In this document: piece by piece, positions 1 through 12,000 of the stretch
Layout of the letters: each line of letters starts with the position of its first letter
Position numbering within the stretch: position 1 is the first letter of the stretch
Source of the DNA: Limnanthes douglasii subsp. nivea
Taxonomy: Eukaryota > Streptophyta > Magnoliopsida > Brassicales > Limnanthaceae
Direction: 5' to 3'
NCBI GenBank assembly: GCA_036936605.1
Contig: JAUPFV010000005.1
Span: 77,698,885-77,762,884 of the forward strand
Length of the DNA stretch: 64,000 nucleotides
Notes under the pieces: model-generated
What the model was told of the DNA's origin: nothing
What the model saw: the letters and a program-made list of their open reading frames with translations, nothing else
Database searches by the model: none
Position numbers and translations under genes: made by a program

Positions 1-298
1 GAAACCGCCGAGTATGCTTTCACCGGTTATGGAATTGACTCCTCCGTCGAAAAGTTGGGGTAAAGGGAAAAATAACAGTTACGGGTATTTGTCGAATTCG
101 GGAATGCGAGGCAGTAAATCGGCGAATCCAGTAGAGAAAAAAGGTGGGTTGATGAGGAAAAGTTATGCGAGTATAGGCGATCTAAAGAAGATTTCGAAAG
201 CGGCATCTAATGCTATCAATGGTGGTGGAGGGTTCAGTAATCTTCGATCGTCTGTTGCGAGTAAGACCACTGTGCTTGGTACAAGGAGATTTTATTAA
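1..298 (+). CDS. 3' end of an unrecognised plant gene
   Basis: The reading frame is open from base 2 to a TAA stop at 296-298, giving 98 residues; the 5' part lies outside the window. The piece is rich in Ser, Gly, Lys and Asn, basic, without a membrane segment, and ends in TKTTVLGTRRFY-like residues (SKTTVLGTRRFY). It looks like the disordered tail of a larger protein in a last exon, since no splice acceptor is needed and the frame runs in from the window edge. The following sequence is T-rich like a plant 3' UTR. I do not recognise the family. It would be convergent with the minus-strand TRM gene at 9-12 kb. Reality as a gene is inferred from codon-like composition and non-repetitive sequence. 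Confidence 0.6.
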   Translation, partial: KPPSMLSPVMELTPPSKSWGKGKNNSYGYLSNSGMRGSKSANPVEKKGGLMRKSYASIGDLKKISKAASNAINGGGGFSNLRSSVASKTTVLGTRRFY

Positions 299-1280
299 AG
301 CTTTCTCTATCTTTTATTACAGTGAGACTTTTTTATGTACCAAATACGTATAATTCTTTTGTTAGTGTGGTGATTGAAATGTCTTTTTTTTGGTGTTTTT
401 TGTGTGGTTTGGATTTTTAGTTGCTTTGTTTGTTGTTATGGGTTTCTGTTCTTTTCTACTGTGATCATGGTTTTCTAGTAGTTTAGAAATATAAAAAAAC
501 ATGTTCTTTAAAAAACAAATTATGAAGTTTGGCTACATATACATCATCGATCTATTATTTACATCCAAGTAATATGGCGTGTTCACTAATATGGACAAGG
601 CAGCACTAATATCGACAAGGCCACGCTGGTTTTAATTTTATTTTCTGTTATGAAGGTCTTGTAGAAGAAAGTTTTTTAGACGATGGTCTTGTAGATTAGA
701 TCGTATTGTTTTTGGGAATGTTTTTAGACGAAGTTTTTTAGACAAGATAGGGGTTTTGAACGAGATAGGTCTTTTTGCCAATGTTTTTAGATGGAGTTTT
801 GAGATACAGTAGAGTTTTTTTGGCGAGGTAGAGTTTTTTTAGATCAAATCGTGTATTCTGGGACTAGGATTGTGTGTATTCTGGGACTAGGATTGTGTAG
901 AGTTTTTTTTAGTTTGGAATAAATTAGAAAATTAGTTATTGATTCCCAAAATCTATAAATTTAGTTATTGGATCTTATAAAATTTATATATACAATTTTG
1001 TAAAATTTATACGATTGATGTATTTAAATTTTTAAATTTTATAAATCGATAATTTTATAAATCGATAATTTTAAAATCGAAGAAAATAGTCGAAAGACTA
1101 TTTCATAATTTAAACCTTTTAATTATCTACATAGAGTTTTTTGGGATGGCCGTTTCAAAGAGTCCTTATTTTACCTACAAACTTTTTCAATACTCTCAAA
1201 TATTAACGAGTGAGTTCGGTATTAAAAGAATTAGATTTTAATTTATTGAAAAACCTCAAAGCGAGAACTACGAGAGCATG
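299..1280. other. 3' flank and AT-rich intergenic DNA
   Basis: No gene seen. From about 640 to 910 there are many loosely repeated pieces built on GTTTTTTAGA and GAGTTTTTT, which look like an old degenerate tandem repeat. A short duplication of TTTTATAAATCGATAA lies near 1036-1064. Confidence 0.5.
851..896. repeat. 23-bp tandem duplication
   Basis: Two identical copies of a 23-bp unit (GTGTATTCTGGGACTAGGAT plus TGT) follow each other directly. It is a local duplication in intergenic DNA. Confidence 0.9.
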
Positions 1281-1400
1281 ATAATTATATTTAATAAATT
1301 TAACACACAATTATATCAATTATATTAAATTAGTACAACTATACAAACCAAATATTATCATTGGACTAAATTTCTAGTACATACGAATTAGTTTTAATGT

Positions 1401-1418
1401 TATATTTTGATTTAACTA
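1401..1418. repeat. Target-site duplication, left, of LINE-1
   Basis: TATATTTTGATTTAACTA is found here and again, identical over 18 bp, at 7280-7297. The T-run that follows (1419-1427) is the complement of the LINE poly(A) tail. Confidence 0.85.
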
Positions 1419-1549
1419 TTTTTTTTTCTTAAAGGACTTTTATTGAAATGGGAAAAGAATACAGGGGCTTGATACCAATATTACAAAAATTCAAAGAGAA
1501 AGCGGGAGAAGAACTCCTTCTTCTTCCCTAAGAAATTAGGGCAAAATCC

Positions 1550-4500
1550 CTAATTCCCCAATCTCAAATACCCTAGATTTAAACTTTCTAAAAGGGCTAT
1601 AGCCTTCAATTTCGAAGGCACATTCACATCAGTAAAATCAAAATCTAATCGAAGCTTCAAAGTCTCCTTGGCAACCCAATCGGCAGCAAGATTTTGTTCA
1701 CGGAAAATATGCTTGAAGACCATTTGGGGCTTGATCATTCTTCTGCAGCAGCTCAGCAAAGGAGAGAGGTACCATGTTGAAGATCCATAGACCAAAAATT
1801 TCACCAAAACCAGCGAGTCCATCTCAACATCGACTTGAACCAGCCCCATGCTGTTACACAACACCAACCCATCGAGCAGAGCGCGACATTCAGCAATCAG
1901 GGGCGAGCCTTTACCATAGAGCTTACCAGCACCACCAACAATGCGACCCATGCTATCCCTGATAACTACACCTCCAGCAAATTCATGATTTGAGGTACAT
2001 GATCCATCAACATTCAATTTGTATCTACCATGTTTAGGATTTTTCCACCTTAATAACAGTGGTTTGATAGTAGTCTTGACTTGATTTACACAGCCTATAT
2101 TAAGAGCCTCTCTACTGAAAGATCCCCAATGTTTTTTAGCCAAGATATTCGCATGATCCAAACCATTGAGAATGTAGATAACATGCTTGATAATCAACAA
2201 TGAATTAGAAGGGTCATTGTTATGCTTCTTCTTGTTTCGACCTGACCAAACACACCATACTATTATTGCAGGTAAAATGGAGTAAATATCACAAGCTTTC
2301 TTACCAGCCCAGTACCACTTCATCACTATATGAGCCAGAGTCATGTGCGATTGGACTTGCACTTTGAAGATATGACTGAAATGAAGCCAGACAGCCCAGG
2401 CTTCAGGGCACTGCACCATAACGTGGTTAGTGCTTTCAACATTATTGCTACAATGAATGAATTTTGAAGCCAGATGAATTTTCTTTTTTTTGCATAGTAT
2501 CATCTGTAGGGATCCAACCATGCAGAGCTCTCCATAATAGAAAAGAGCATTTTTTAGGAGAAACACCATTCCAAGTCTTAGCATAGATAGCAGAAACACT
2601 ACCCTTAGCTCTAATGTGTTTCAAAGTTTCTTTAGCACTAAACTTCCCATCTTTAGATAGAGACCACATAATAACATCTTTTCTATCAGTCAGTCTAATT
2701 TGCACTATCTTACTGATCTCAGAAGACGTGACAATAGCCCGGAGCTTCTCTAATTCCCAATTGCCATCAAGCCAGTAATCTTTCACCATGTTATTTACAG
2801 ATCCCTACAACAATCTTCTATCTTCATTGTTACTAACTTTGATAAAAGAATTCTGAGAACACCATCTGTCATACCAAAAGTTGATATTCCCCTGACCAGG
2901 AAGCCAAAAAATAGATTCTTCAGCCATCTCTCTAGCATTAATGATTCTATTCCAAGATCTAGACTTCCTACTAGGAGAAACAGCCAAAATAGGATGAATC
3001 TCATCATGACAATAAACAAACAACATGTATTTGGCCCATAAAGAATCCTGCCTTCTGAAAACATACCACAACTTCATTGAATACATTTGCTGCATATCAT
3101 TAAGTCTATTTAAGTTGAGCCCCCCCCCCCCCCCCCCCTCATTGAAAGGCTTGCAGAGCTTCCCCCAACTGGCCCAACTAACAGTTCTCTTATCCTATTT
3201 TGAACCCCACAGGAACTTGTTGAAGAGCACCTCCAATCTGTTAATAATGCTGATAGGCAACATGATGTGCTGCAGATAGTAAGTGGGAAAAGCAAGGAGG
3301 ATAACCTGGATCAAGAACAAACGGCCAGCAAAGGACAGATGAAGCTTGTCCCAGTCCATTATTCTTTTCCTAACTTTGTAAATCAAATCCTCAAAGTAAG
3401 AAATTCTAGATTTAATAGAAATGATAGAACCAAGATACTTAAAAGGCAAATATGTATGTTTAATACTCCAAATGTCTTCAATAATAGAAATCTGATGTTG
3501 ATTCATTTTGTTTGACACAATCAACTTTGACTTTGAAGTGTTTATTTCCTGACCTGAAACCCTCTGATAGTGATCAACAACATCCTTGATAGCCCTCATA
3601 GTATCAGTATTTCCATTGGCAAATATCATAAAATCATCTGCAAAAGCTAAGCAGGCCACATTCATCCTGCTTCTAGTCTTATACCTGAACAAAGTGTTAC
3701 TTTCTGAAAGAATTTTAATACTCCTCAACAAGTATTCTTCAGCAAGTATAAACAGACTTGGGGATAGGGGATCCCCTTGTCTAAGGCCATGTGAATTAGC
3801 AAAGTACCCATTTAACTCACCATTAACCAAGACTGAAGAGTGAACATTAGTGATACAACTCTTGATCAAAGCAGAAACAGCAGAACTAAAGCCAAAGAGC
3901 TTCAAGATATCAAACAGAAATTTATGACTAAGCTTATCAAAAGCCTTGGTCATATCAGTCTTGAAAATGACATTACCCATACTTCTATTACCATTGATAT
4001 CAAAGCCCATCTCCTGAGCAAGCAATATAGAATCCTGAATGCATCTACCCTTAACGAACCCACCTTGTTCCTTAGAAATGAGTTTTGGCAGAATTTTTGC
4101 TAGTCTGTTATTGATAATCTTCCCCACAATCCTAGAGAATAACGTAGTTAAACTTATAGGACGAAAATCAGTCCACTTACTAGGATTATCAAGTTTTGGA
4201 ATTAGGCAGATTGTAGTTGCTTTCACACCCTTAGGAAGATTAAAACCATTAAAGAAACCCTTGATTGCAGTACACAGATCATCCCTAATAACCTTCCAAC
4301 ACTTTTTATAAAATTCTCCGTTGAATCCATCAGGACCAGCAGCAGAATCAGAGTTCAAAGACTTAATGATCTCAAAAATCTCATCAGAATCAGGAGTACA
4401 AGAAATAGCACAATTCTCATCCTCAGTAACTAACAAAGGAATCACCTCCATTGAAAGAGAATCAGAGTCCAACCCTACTGAAGGAGCAAGAAGGGACTTA

Positions 4501-5687
4501 TAAAACTCAACAGCAGATCTACCAATATCTTCTTTAGAAGAAAGCCAGCCATTATCAACCTTGACCCTATCAATTCTGTTTCTCTTGATTCTCTTCTTCA
4601 CAAAACCATGATAGGCAGCTGTATTCCTATCAGAATCCTTCAACCAAGAGACATGAGCCTTCTGTCTCCAAAACATTTCCTCTCTATCAAGAAGGATCAA
4701 ATGATTGAGTTTGACCTCCTCCAAAGCACTTCTATTCACATCAGAAGAATCAATTTGAAACTTAGCCTCATTGTCAATGATAGTAGCTTCTGAATGCTTA
4801 ATAGCATCAAAAACATTCCCAAAAACACCTCTATTCCAGGCCTTCAATGCACCTTTCAGTCTTTGCTGCTTAAGCCAAAAAACCATAACCGGATTCCTCA
4901 CACCCTCATCAATAGTAACAGGCCAACTATCATTAACCATTTTCATAAAGTCTGGATGAGTAACCCACATGTTAAGAAACTTGAACGAAGCCTTAGATAT
5001 TTGAGTACTTGAGGAAATCTTAATAACTAAAGGACAATGATCAGAACAGCATCTAGCCAAATGTGAAACAGCAGTGCAGTCAAAAAACTCAAGCCAAGCA
5101 GAATTATACAGAACACGATCCAACCTTCTCCAATTACGACCATTAGACCAAGTAAAAGGACAACCAGAAAACCCAGCATCAATCAAACCACAGTCCATAA
5201 TGAGATTGTTAAATTCATCCATCCCTCTTTGGTTAGCAGTAATACAAGCCAACTGCTCATGAAGACTAGTGATTATATTAAAATCACCAAACATTATCCA
5301 CTTATGAGAACCAGCATCAAGACCCTTAATTAAATCCCAAAGCTCAAGCCTTTTATCTCTTCTACACTTAGCATAAACCACAGACACATAAAACCACTTA
5401 TTTACAGAAGAATGACTCACCTTTAGATGAAGAAGCTGTTCAGAATCAAGAACAATCTCCACCTTATAATCCTGATGCCAAAACACCCAGATCTTGTTAT
5501 TCATATTACACATAAACCCTTTCAACTTCAACTTCATAGAGACCTTACTCATAACATCAGCCTTCACCAAAGGCTCCTGGATTGCAACAAAGCTAGCATT
5601 TTCAGAAATGACCAAAGACTTTAACCTTTGCAACGTTTCCTTACTGGCTAGACCTCTTGCATTCCAGTTAATCAGGGTTATAGTCAT
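1550..5687 (-). pseudogene. LINE ORF2: endonuclease-RT-RNase H polyprotein, frameshifted
   Basis: The first 830 codons (5687-3195) are open. An AP-type endonuclease occupies about residues 1-230 (NWNARG at the start, IQEP, GDFN and CSDHCP motifs). The reverse transcriptase follows with DMTKAFDKLSH, LRQGDPLSPSLF and the catalytic FADD at about residue 682 (near 3633-3644). The frame is then lost around a run of 19 Cs at 3120-3138. It continues in other frames at 3095-2805 (WLPGQGNINFWYDRW), 2789-2448 (zf-RVT, KCSFLLWRALHGWIP) and 2599-1550. The last piece is an RNase H domain with VDGS, AECRAL, EMDS and AADW, so the D-E-D-D residues are all present. Total coding length would be about 1,350 residues, normal for a plant L1 ORF2. 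One shift also falls near the A/T-rich run at about 2480-2490. The copy looks young but broken. Confidence 0.88.
3120..3138. repeat. 19-base C homopolymer
   Basis: A run of 19 Cs (Gs in the LINE sense strand) lies where the ORF2 frame breaks. It may be a real slippage site or a base-calling or assembly artefact. Confidence 0.9.
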
Positions 5688-7114
5688 TAATCAGGAGCAG
5701 GCTTGTGGGCTCTTTTGAGCTTCAATAACTTAGAAGAAATTGGACCCTTTGAGGACCAAATGTTAGGAGCCTTTTTAGATTTCTGGGATTCCTGCCTTTT
5801 ATTCTTGCCTTTTTCATACTTGTCTTTAATTGGAGAACATGGCAGACTACCATCCTTTTTGGGAGAAACATGAACATCAGCACTCAAAACCTCGAACATA
5901 TTCCTTCTTTCTAATATTTTTAACGCATCAATAATTTCCTCTTCAATCACAGGGGCAACTGAATCACTAAACTCCGTTGCTTTAACCATTTGAAAAGAAC
6001 AACTGTCTGTATCCAGATCCACATGACTAGGACTACTTTCATCCTTGTCAACTATAATAGATTTTATCAATCTACCAGAAGGCTTCTCTTCAACAGAATG
6101 AACAACTTGATCACAATTCAGATCCTGTTGATTCTCAACGTTTTTAGAACAAGAAACACGATCTAATTCACAAGAAACATCAGGAGCATGCCCAATCTCC
6201 AGACCAGTAGACTGAACCTTCTTATCAACCAACAACTTCTTACAGATGTCCTCAGAGTGACCAATGTGGGCACAGTGATGACAATACAAAGGAATACTAT
6301 CATAGACAAGATCAATCAAATAACTATCCTCCTCTCCAAACTTTAACTGAACTTTGCGAACTAAAGGTTTGGAAACATCAATTTCCACCCAGAATCTACA
6401 GCAGTTCTGCCTTGCTCTATTAATCGATGGAACCCAGACCTTCAAATGTGTACCCAAGATCTTGGCTATTTCATTAATCGTGGCTCTGTTGAACAAAAAC
6501 TCAGGCAAGCTTGGTAAAGAAACCCAGACCGGAGAAAATGGACATTCCAGATTAGGATCAAAGCCTGGTGTCCATTTCAACAATCTCATCGTCTTATTGC
6601 CCAGAATCCAAACATTTCTTGACCATAATCTCATAAAATCTTCGATATTATTATACTCGACAAAAACATGCCTGAAATCCCAGACAGAAACATTGTAACT
6701 TCCTGAAAACTTAAACTTAGCCAAGAAACTCCTGAAACTTTCCATAGAAGGCTTGCCTGATGCAAATTTTGCAATCAGAGTGTGTTTAGAGAGTTTCATA
6801 AGTTTAGCCTTATCACCAGCATCAAAAATAATGACTGGAATATCATCTTTTACTGAAACAGAGACCACAGAATGCTCAAAATCAGCCTTCTTGATTTTTA
6901 ATGTATCAGCATACGAATTCTTCTTTGATTCATCCACCTTACCCTTGCTCTTCTCCTCAAAGATTGGATTCAATATAATATTACAACCCTCATCAGGAAA
7001 TTCAGAAATGACATTACTCTGCTTTGGTTCTGGTTCTTGAGATTCTTGGGGTTGCTCAGTATTCCTTAGTAAAGGAAAATCATCAGAAGAATGGAGATTA
7101 GGAGTAGACATCAT
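5687..7114 (-). CDS. LINE ORF1: DUF4283/zinc-knuckle RNA-binding protein
   Basis: A 475-residue open frame starts with ATG at 7114. The middle part (about residues 85-250) has the pattern of plant LINE/retroelement DUF4283 proteins, with segments such as RSFLAKFKFSGSYNVSVWDF and WILGNKTMRLLKWTPGF. It is followed by a CCHC zinc knuckle, CHHCAHIGHSEDIC, at about residues 277-290. The C-terminal third is acidic, then Lys-rich, and looks disordered. In L1-type elements ORF1 binds the element RNA and forms the ribonucleoprotein with ORF2; that role is inferred from the family. The TAA stop overlaps the ORF2 ATG by one base (TAATG at 5689-5685), which suggests ORF2 is made by reinitiation after ORF1. 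No in-frame stop or frameshift is seen. Confidence 0.88.
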   Translation of the reverse strand: MMSTPNLHSSDDFPLLRNTEQPQESQEPEPKQSNVISEFPDEGCNIILNPIFEEKSKGKVDESKKNSYADTLKIKKADFEHSVVSVSVKDDIPVIIFDAGDKAKLMKLSKHTLIAKFASGKPSMESFRSFLAKFKFSGSYNVSVWDFRHVFVEYNNIEDFMRLWSRNVWILGNKTMRLLKWTPGFDPNLECPFSPVWVSLPSLPEFLFNRATINEIAKILGTHLKVWVPSINRARQNCCRFWVEIDVSKPLVRKVQLKFGEEDSYLIDLVYDSIPLYCHHCAHIGHSEDICKKLLVDKKVQSTGLEIGHAPDVSCELDRVSCSKNVENQQDLNCDQVVHSVEEKPSGRLIKSIIVDKDESSPSHVDLDTDSCSFQMVKATEFSDSVAPVIEEEIIDALKILERRNMFEVLSADVHVSPKKDGSLPCSPIKDKYEKGKNKRQESQKSKKAPNIWSSKGPISSKLLKLKRAHKPAPD

Positions 7115-7279
7115 CCACAGGAAGGAACAGGAGAGAAAGAATTGAAGAAATGAAAAAATTATAGACTCTGTTCTTCAGCAAGAACAGAGTATCACCAAAT
7201 CTTGGAGCATTTTACATCCCTCTCCCCTCAACCCAGTTATTTTCTAAGGAAAACACCTACTATATACAATTTGTTTGTA

Positions 7280-7297
7280 TATATTTTGATTTAACTA
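7280..7297. repeat. Target-site duplication, right, of LINE-1
   Basis: Identical 18-bp copy of TATATTTTGATTTAACTA (see 1401-1418). It is adjacent to the presumed 5' end of the element. A looser copy of the same words occurs at 7434-7455 because the target was repetitive, so the exact boundary could move by a base or two. Confidence 0.8.
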
Positions 7298-9060
7298 AAT
7301 TCTTAATACAAGATAATTATATTCAATAAATTCAAGACATAATTACATTAGTTATATTTAAACTTTTATAAGGAGATACATCAAATATTATATTATGACT
7401 AAATTTTTAGTATATATAATTAGTTTTAATATTATATTTTGATTAAATTTCTAGTATATAAAATGAGTCTTAATATTATAGAGAATTTTGTTTTATAAAT
7501 TTTATATAAACAAATATAAATTAACAAAATGTCACTAAAATCATATCAAGTAGGTGAACTAGAAATCGAAATACGAAATAAAAAAACTAAACCAAATTTT
7601 ATAAATTTTATTCAAAATTTTATAAATTTTATTTAGAATCTCACTATCAATAGTGACAATCAGATTAGGAGGGCTCACGCTATTATAAATAGGCTACTAT
7701 AAGAATCAATACTATCTTTTTGAATTTTTTTTAAAAAAATTATTCTACGAATATTAAATCAATTATAAGATAAGTTACTTGAATCAACAAAATATATATT
7801 ACTAAAACAATAACTATATAAATGTTCCTAAATTATAATTTATTGCTTTAAATTTTATAATTTAAATACACAAAAGTTATAAATTATATATAATTTAGAT
7901 ATTCCAAATTATACCATCTAAATTTTAAAGATACTATGAATTTAGTTATTAATTCTAAAAAAATTATCTGTCTTCCATGTCTTATTTTATTGTTCACTAT
8001 TTTCAAAGGGATTAACACGGGATGATCTATGTTTTTTTATTAAGATAGAGAGTTGTAAAGTTTAATTTCATAATAAATAAATTTGCCTAAATCATCGTAA
8101 CATTCTTTTTATTTTACATTTGATATTTTATTGCTATTGAGTTTTTTCTTTTTCTCTTTGTACGATGCATAGATATTTTAAAACAACTCCTTTGTATAAA
8201 GAAAAAATCCAAATATCTCTATCTCTAGTTTAATCACTAGAGCTATCCGAAGAAAAACACAAGATGAAATTTTTATTTCAAAAATTCATATTTCAGTGAT
8301 CAATAATCGACAACCTCAAATCCAGGAGACCATAACATTTTGTGGACCGCTACGCCACTCTATATGCACTAATATATACAAATACCGTTCACATTAGGTG
8401 AACTAGTTACAAATCCTGTTGACATTAGTTGAACTAGTGTTCGCTATGAAGCTTTTTAATTTTTCTATTATATTTTGTAATAGTTTGGTGTAACAAAAAA
8501 TATATATTTAAGTTTTCTTGTGCTATATATTTTAATATTTGCGTTTATTAATATCGACGGGTCTTGTTCACTCGTGTTAGTTATGGTTATTTTTATTTTC
8601 TATTACGATCAAAATGGATTCGTAATAGTGAAAAGTATAATAAAAACATGGCTTTTGAAAAGAAGAAATTATAAAATGTTGGTTATATATGTACCCTTTT
8701 TTATCCATAGAGTATATCCAGTAATATTGATTGTCTTGTGGACGTTAGTGCTTTTCTTGACATTAGTTGCTTTAATACACTTGTCGACGTTAGTGCTTTT
8801 CTTGACATTAGTTGCTTGTGTTGCTGTTGTTGATGACGACGCAGCCCCGTCAACATTTGGTATAAAATATACGTAATTGTGTTGCCATTAAGTGCAATTT
8901 TCTAACAATCAAAATTCAAAACGCATTTAATAATTTCAAAAATGTACGTTAACAATGAAGAACATGTCATGAAATTACATAGAAAGCATATGCACTATAA
9001 AGTACAATGATATTCTACAGTTAATAATATTGTACACAAAATGCAGCACCTATCACAGGT
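7298..9060. other. AT-rich intergenic DNA without genes
   Basis: Sequence at 7311-7455 repeats the left LINE flank (1281-1417) with moderate divergence. The rest is AT-rich without a convincing ORF. A 118-codon frame at 8520-8876 overlaps a tandem duplication and has the composition of noncoding AT-rich DNA. Two copies of CATTAG(G/T)TGAACTAGT occur near 8392-8440. Confidence 0.5.
8741..8817. repeat. Tandem duplication, 45-bp period with 32-bp identical core
   Basis: A 32-bp block beginning GACGTTAGTGCTTTTCTTGA occurs at 8741-8772 and again identically at 8786-8817, separated by 13 bp. Confidence 0.9.
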
Positions 9061-9087
9061 AACTAAAAGAGATAGTGGCATCATTGT

Positions 9088-12000
9088 TCAGTAGCCTAGC
9101 CTTATCCTGCAGTCGCAAAAAGCTCGAACAACTTCCTCGACCAAAACCTGAAGTATGCAATACTCAATCTCACTTACCATCTCAAATACTTCGATATCAA
9201 AATCTGTCAATTTCACCACTGAATAATCACTCATTTCATTGTCTACGTCTTTGATCTCCATATCAGTAAACAGTGTCCATTTCTTAACCTCCTTCCCGAT
9301 TTTATCGCTCAGTGTCTTCGAGTTTATGTATAATGGAATTCTTGCTTGAGTTTTGAATCCAATACTAGCGCATTGAACGTAGTTGGTATCCAAATATTCG
9401 ATCATGCAGTCAAAGAGAAACGCACGGGTGAGATTAGAACCTACTTTGAGGGTTAAGTTATTCGAAGTACTATATGAGACGAGTTCATCAAGTAGACGCG
9501 GACTAATCAGAAAATTCTCTGTTCCGAAAAGGAGTTCGACTTTATAGAGAATCTCCTTTGAATGGGCTAGTTTGCTTCCTGTTAATCGAAGACCTGTATG
9601 ATTTAACTTGTCCAACATCGAATTAACGTAGTTGACGAGTTTGGTCACCGTTACATAACTAGTCCTGCCATTGTTGAATGAAGTTGCTGAATCCAGAAGT
9701 TCGGTTTCAGGTCCTGTTACTTGCTGTTGAGGACGAGAATAACTCAACTGATGAAGCCTAGACCCTGGATTCATATTCAAATCTGTAGGACAGGAAAAAA
9801 TTAGGATAACAAAGAAAAAAAAACTAATGTGGGAATTTATACAAATAAAACAACTCAGGCCAACTCAGACAAAACATTACAACATAAGATCCTTACCTGA
9901 GCTCTCTTCAAGACTACTGGAAATGCATGTCTCGTTTGAGAAGGAAACTTCAAGTACCGAACCAGGGCTAAGATGGTCCTCTTTGTGCGTAAATTCTACT
10001 GAGCTTGTATTTATTGAATCATCAGTCTAAAGAAAACATATGCAACTGTCAGGAAAATTCCATACTCAGCCTATAGATGTTCATAACACTTAACATTTGT
10101 ATTCTAGCTAGCTTGATGTTATAATATTAAAATATGACATTTTATGCATATGTATTTCATTCCACTTAAAATCTAGTTGGAACCTCTAGCTAGAGATCTA
10201 CCGCATAGCATGGGAAAATTCAAGATCTTGCAGGATAATCAGATTCTGAAATAGGAAGGGGGTTGAATGAAACCTACCTGGCAAGATATATCAGTACTGG
10301 ACACATCTTCCGTGCCCTGCTGCTCCAGTGTCAAAGCAGATATCAGTTCTTGGAGAATTGCTGCAGTAGATCGCTTCGGCATGTTAGTGCCAGCAGTAAG
10401 ATCGTCTTCTTCACAAGAACTTAACTCCTTCAATCTCTGCTCCAGAAGAGCACCTAAAGCATCTCCCTTCCACGGTAACTGATTCTGCAAGGAAATTTCC
10501 CGATCTATTAGTAAGGTTGTCTGCTTCTGAATAGACCCATTCTTACAAGTTGGATGACTTGAAGCTTTTCTTCTGTCCTTTTCGCTACGAACTCTACTAC
10601 CTTCTTCCCGGATAGATTGTCTGCGGCCAGTTGAGCGAATATTAGTCCTAGAATCTCTTCCAATGCCGATATCAGAACCTACATTCTTTTGTCTGAGTGA
10701 TGTTGAATTGATCAAACCACTACCTTGAACTTGTCCATTCACACTTGTTATCCTTCTCTTGCGTTCCTTTGGCCTAGATGGTGGGATAGGAATAGGATCT
10801 TCTCTCCTGATGTATGATTTTTTATCTACCTCATAATTAGCATCATCCAACTTTGCAGTTGTCACTCGTGAACGGGTTCGACCACTTAGAGTACGATTTA
10901 AAGCTACAAAATCTTTACCCCCACCAACTGCAGTTGCAGCTGATGAAGCTCTTCTGCTTTGCAAATTACTTAACCTTGCCTCTGAAGGGATTCTGTCTCT
11001 TTCTACATACATTCGATTGGGAGCTCGAGACCTATGCTTTAAAACCGAACTCGGTAGTTCATTTCTCTGAGGTTTACTTTCACAAAGCACGGATTTTCTC
11101 TCTGCAATTGTATCACTACTTGATTGATCATCGGTGTCCTCTTCTTGTATACCGACCCAGCTTCTTGTGAAAACAGCATTTCTATCTTGAACAAGGGAGG
11201 ACGGCTTAACCATCCTCGATTCTTGAGGACCAGGGCTAGAGACTGAGCTTGGAACTGAAGATCCGCAATCGTAAAACTGCTCCTCAACATCAACCAAACT
11301 ACCACAGTTTTTGCAAGGGGACATGCCATGCTCGATCTCTCTCGAATAATCATGAGAGACATAACCTACCCTATTCTGAGCTGAGGGTACTGAATAAGTA
11401 ATACCTCGTTTTGCTCTGTTAGAAGCTTGTAAACCTGGTTCGAGGATCCTAGTTGCCACATCAATCAACCTAGCAGCTCTTGAATTACTCTTAACCGTGG
11501 ACAGCCGAGGACTCTTAATGGGCGAAATAAGTTTCGGGTGTTGATGCTTCCTCGATCTAGATAAAACACTCTTGATATGCAAAGCTTCAGCTCCAAACCT
11601 GGCCACAGATTGTTTATCCGAAACACCTACCTTCTGAATCTTCTGTGGCCTAGATTCAAGTTTAGGGTTTCTTTTCGCCAGTGTTAGATCTTTAGTATCT
11701 ACAAAGATATGATTCTTCGTCGTTTTATCTTCTCTTCGGTTACATTCCTCTGTCAAAGAATCTTTCTTAGATTTTATCCTCTTAACAGCCGGTATAGAGT
11801 CAAGACCCATTAGCTTAGCAACTAAACTAGGAGCTCGCATTTCATGCTTCTGTTCTCCATTAGCAGTTGTATGACTATTCTTCATCTTCGAATTCGGAAA
11901 ACCTCCTTTATTCTCTTCAGAGATCTATCAGTTCACAAACAAACATACATCAAAATAAAAGATTAACCTAGAAACAGACAATAACTTGAGCAGATTTAGA

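Larger units (their letters stand above)
1419..7279 (-). mobile_element. Nearly complete L1-type LINE (LINE-1)
   Basis: This is a non-LTR retrotransposon of about 5.86 kb read on the minus strand. It has a 5' UTR (7115-7279), ORF1 with a DUF4283-like domain and zinc knuckle, ORF2 with AP-type endonuclease, reverse transcriptase, zf-RVT and RNase H regions, and a short A-tail seen as T9 at 1419-1427. An identical 18-bp duplication flanks it, so both ends are defined. ORF1 is open, but ORF2 carries several frameshifts, so this copy is probably not autonomous. It sits in AT-rich DNA whose left (1281-1417) and right (7298-7455) flanks resemble each other, so the target was itself a tandem repeat of about 150 bp. 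Confidence 0.9.

Noticed and set aside
3840..5718. Many plus-strand ORFs over LINE ORF2 and ORF1
   Set aside because: They are antisense shadows of the minus-strand LINE frames, which carry recognisable domains.
8520..8876. 118-codon plus-strand ORF
   Set aside because: It overlaps a 45-bp tandem duplication in AT-rich DNA, is dominated by Leu, Val and Ile from AT-rich codons, and resembles no family I know.
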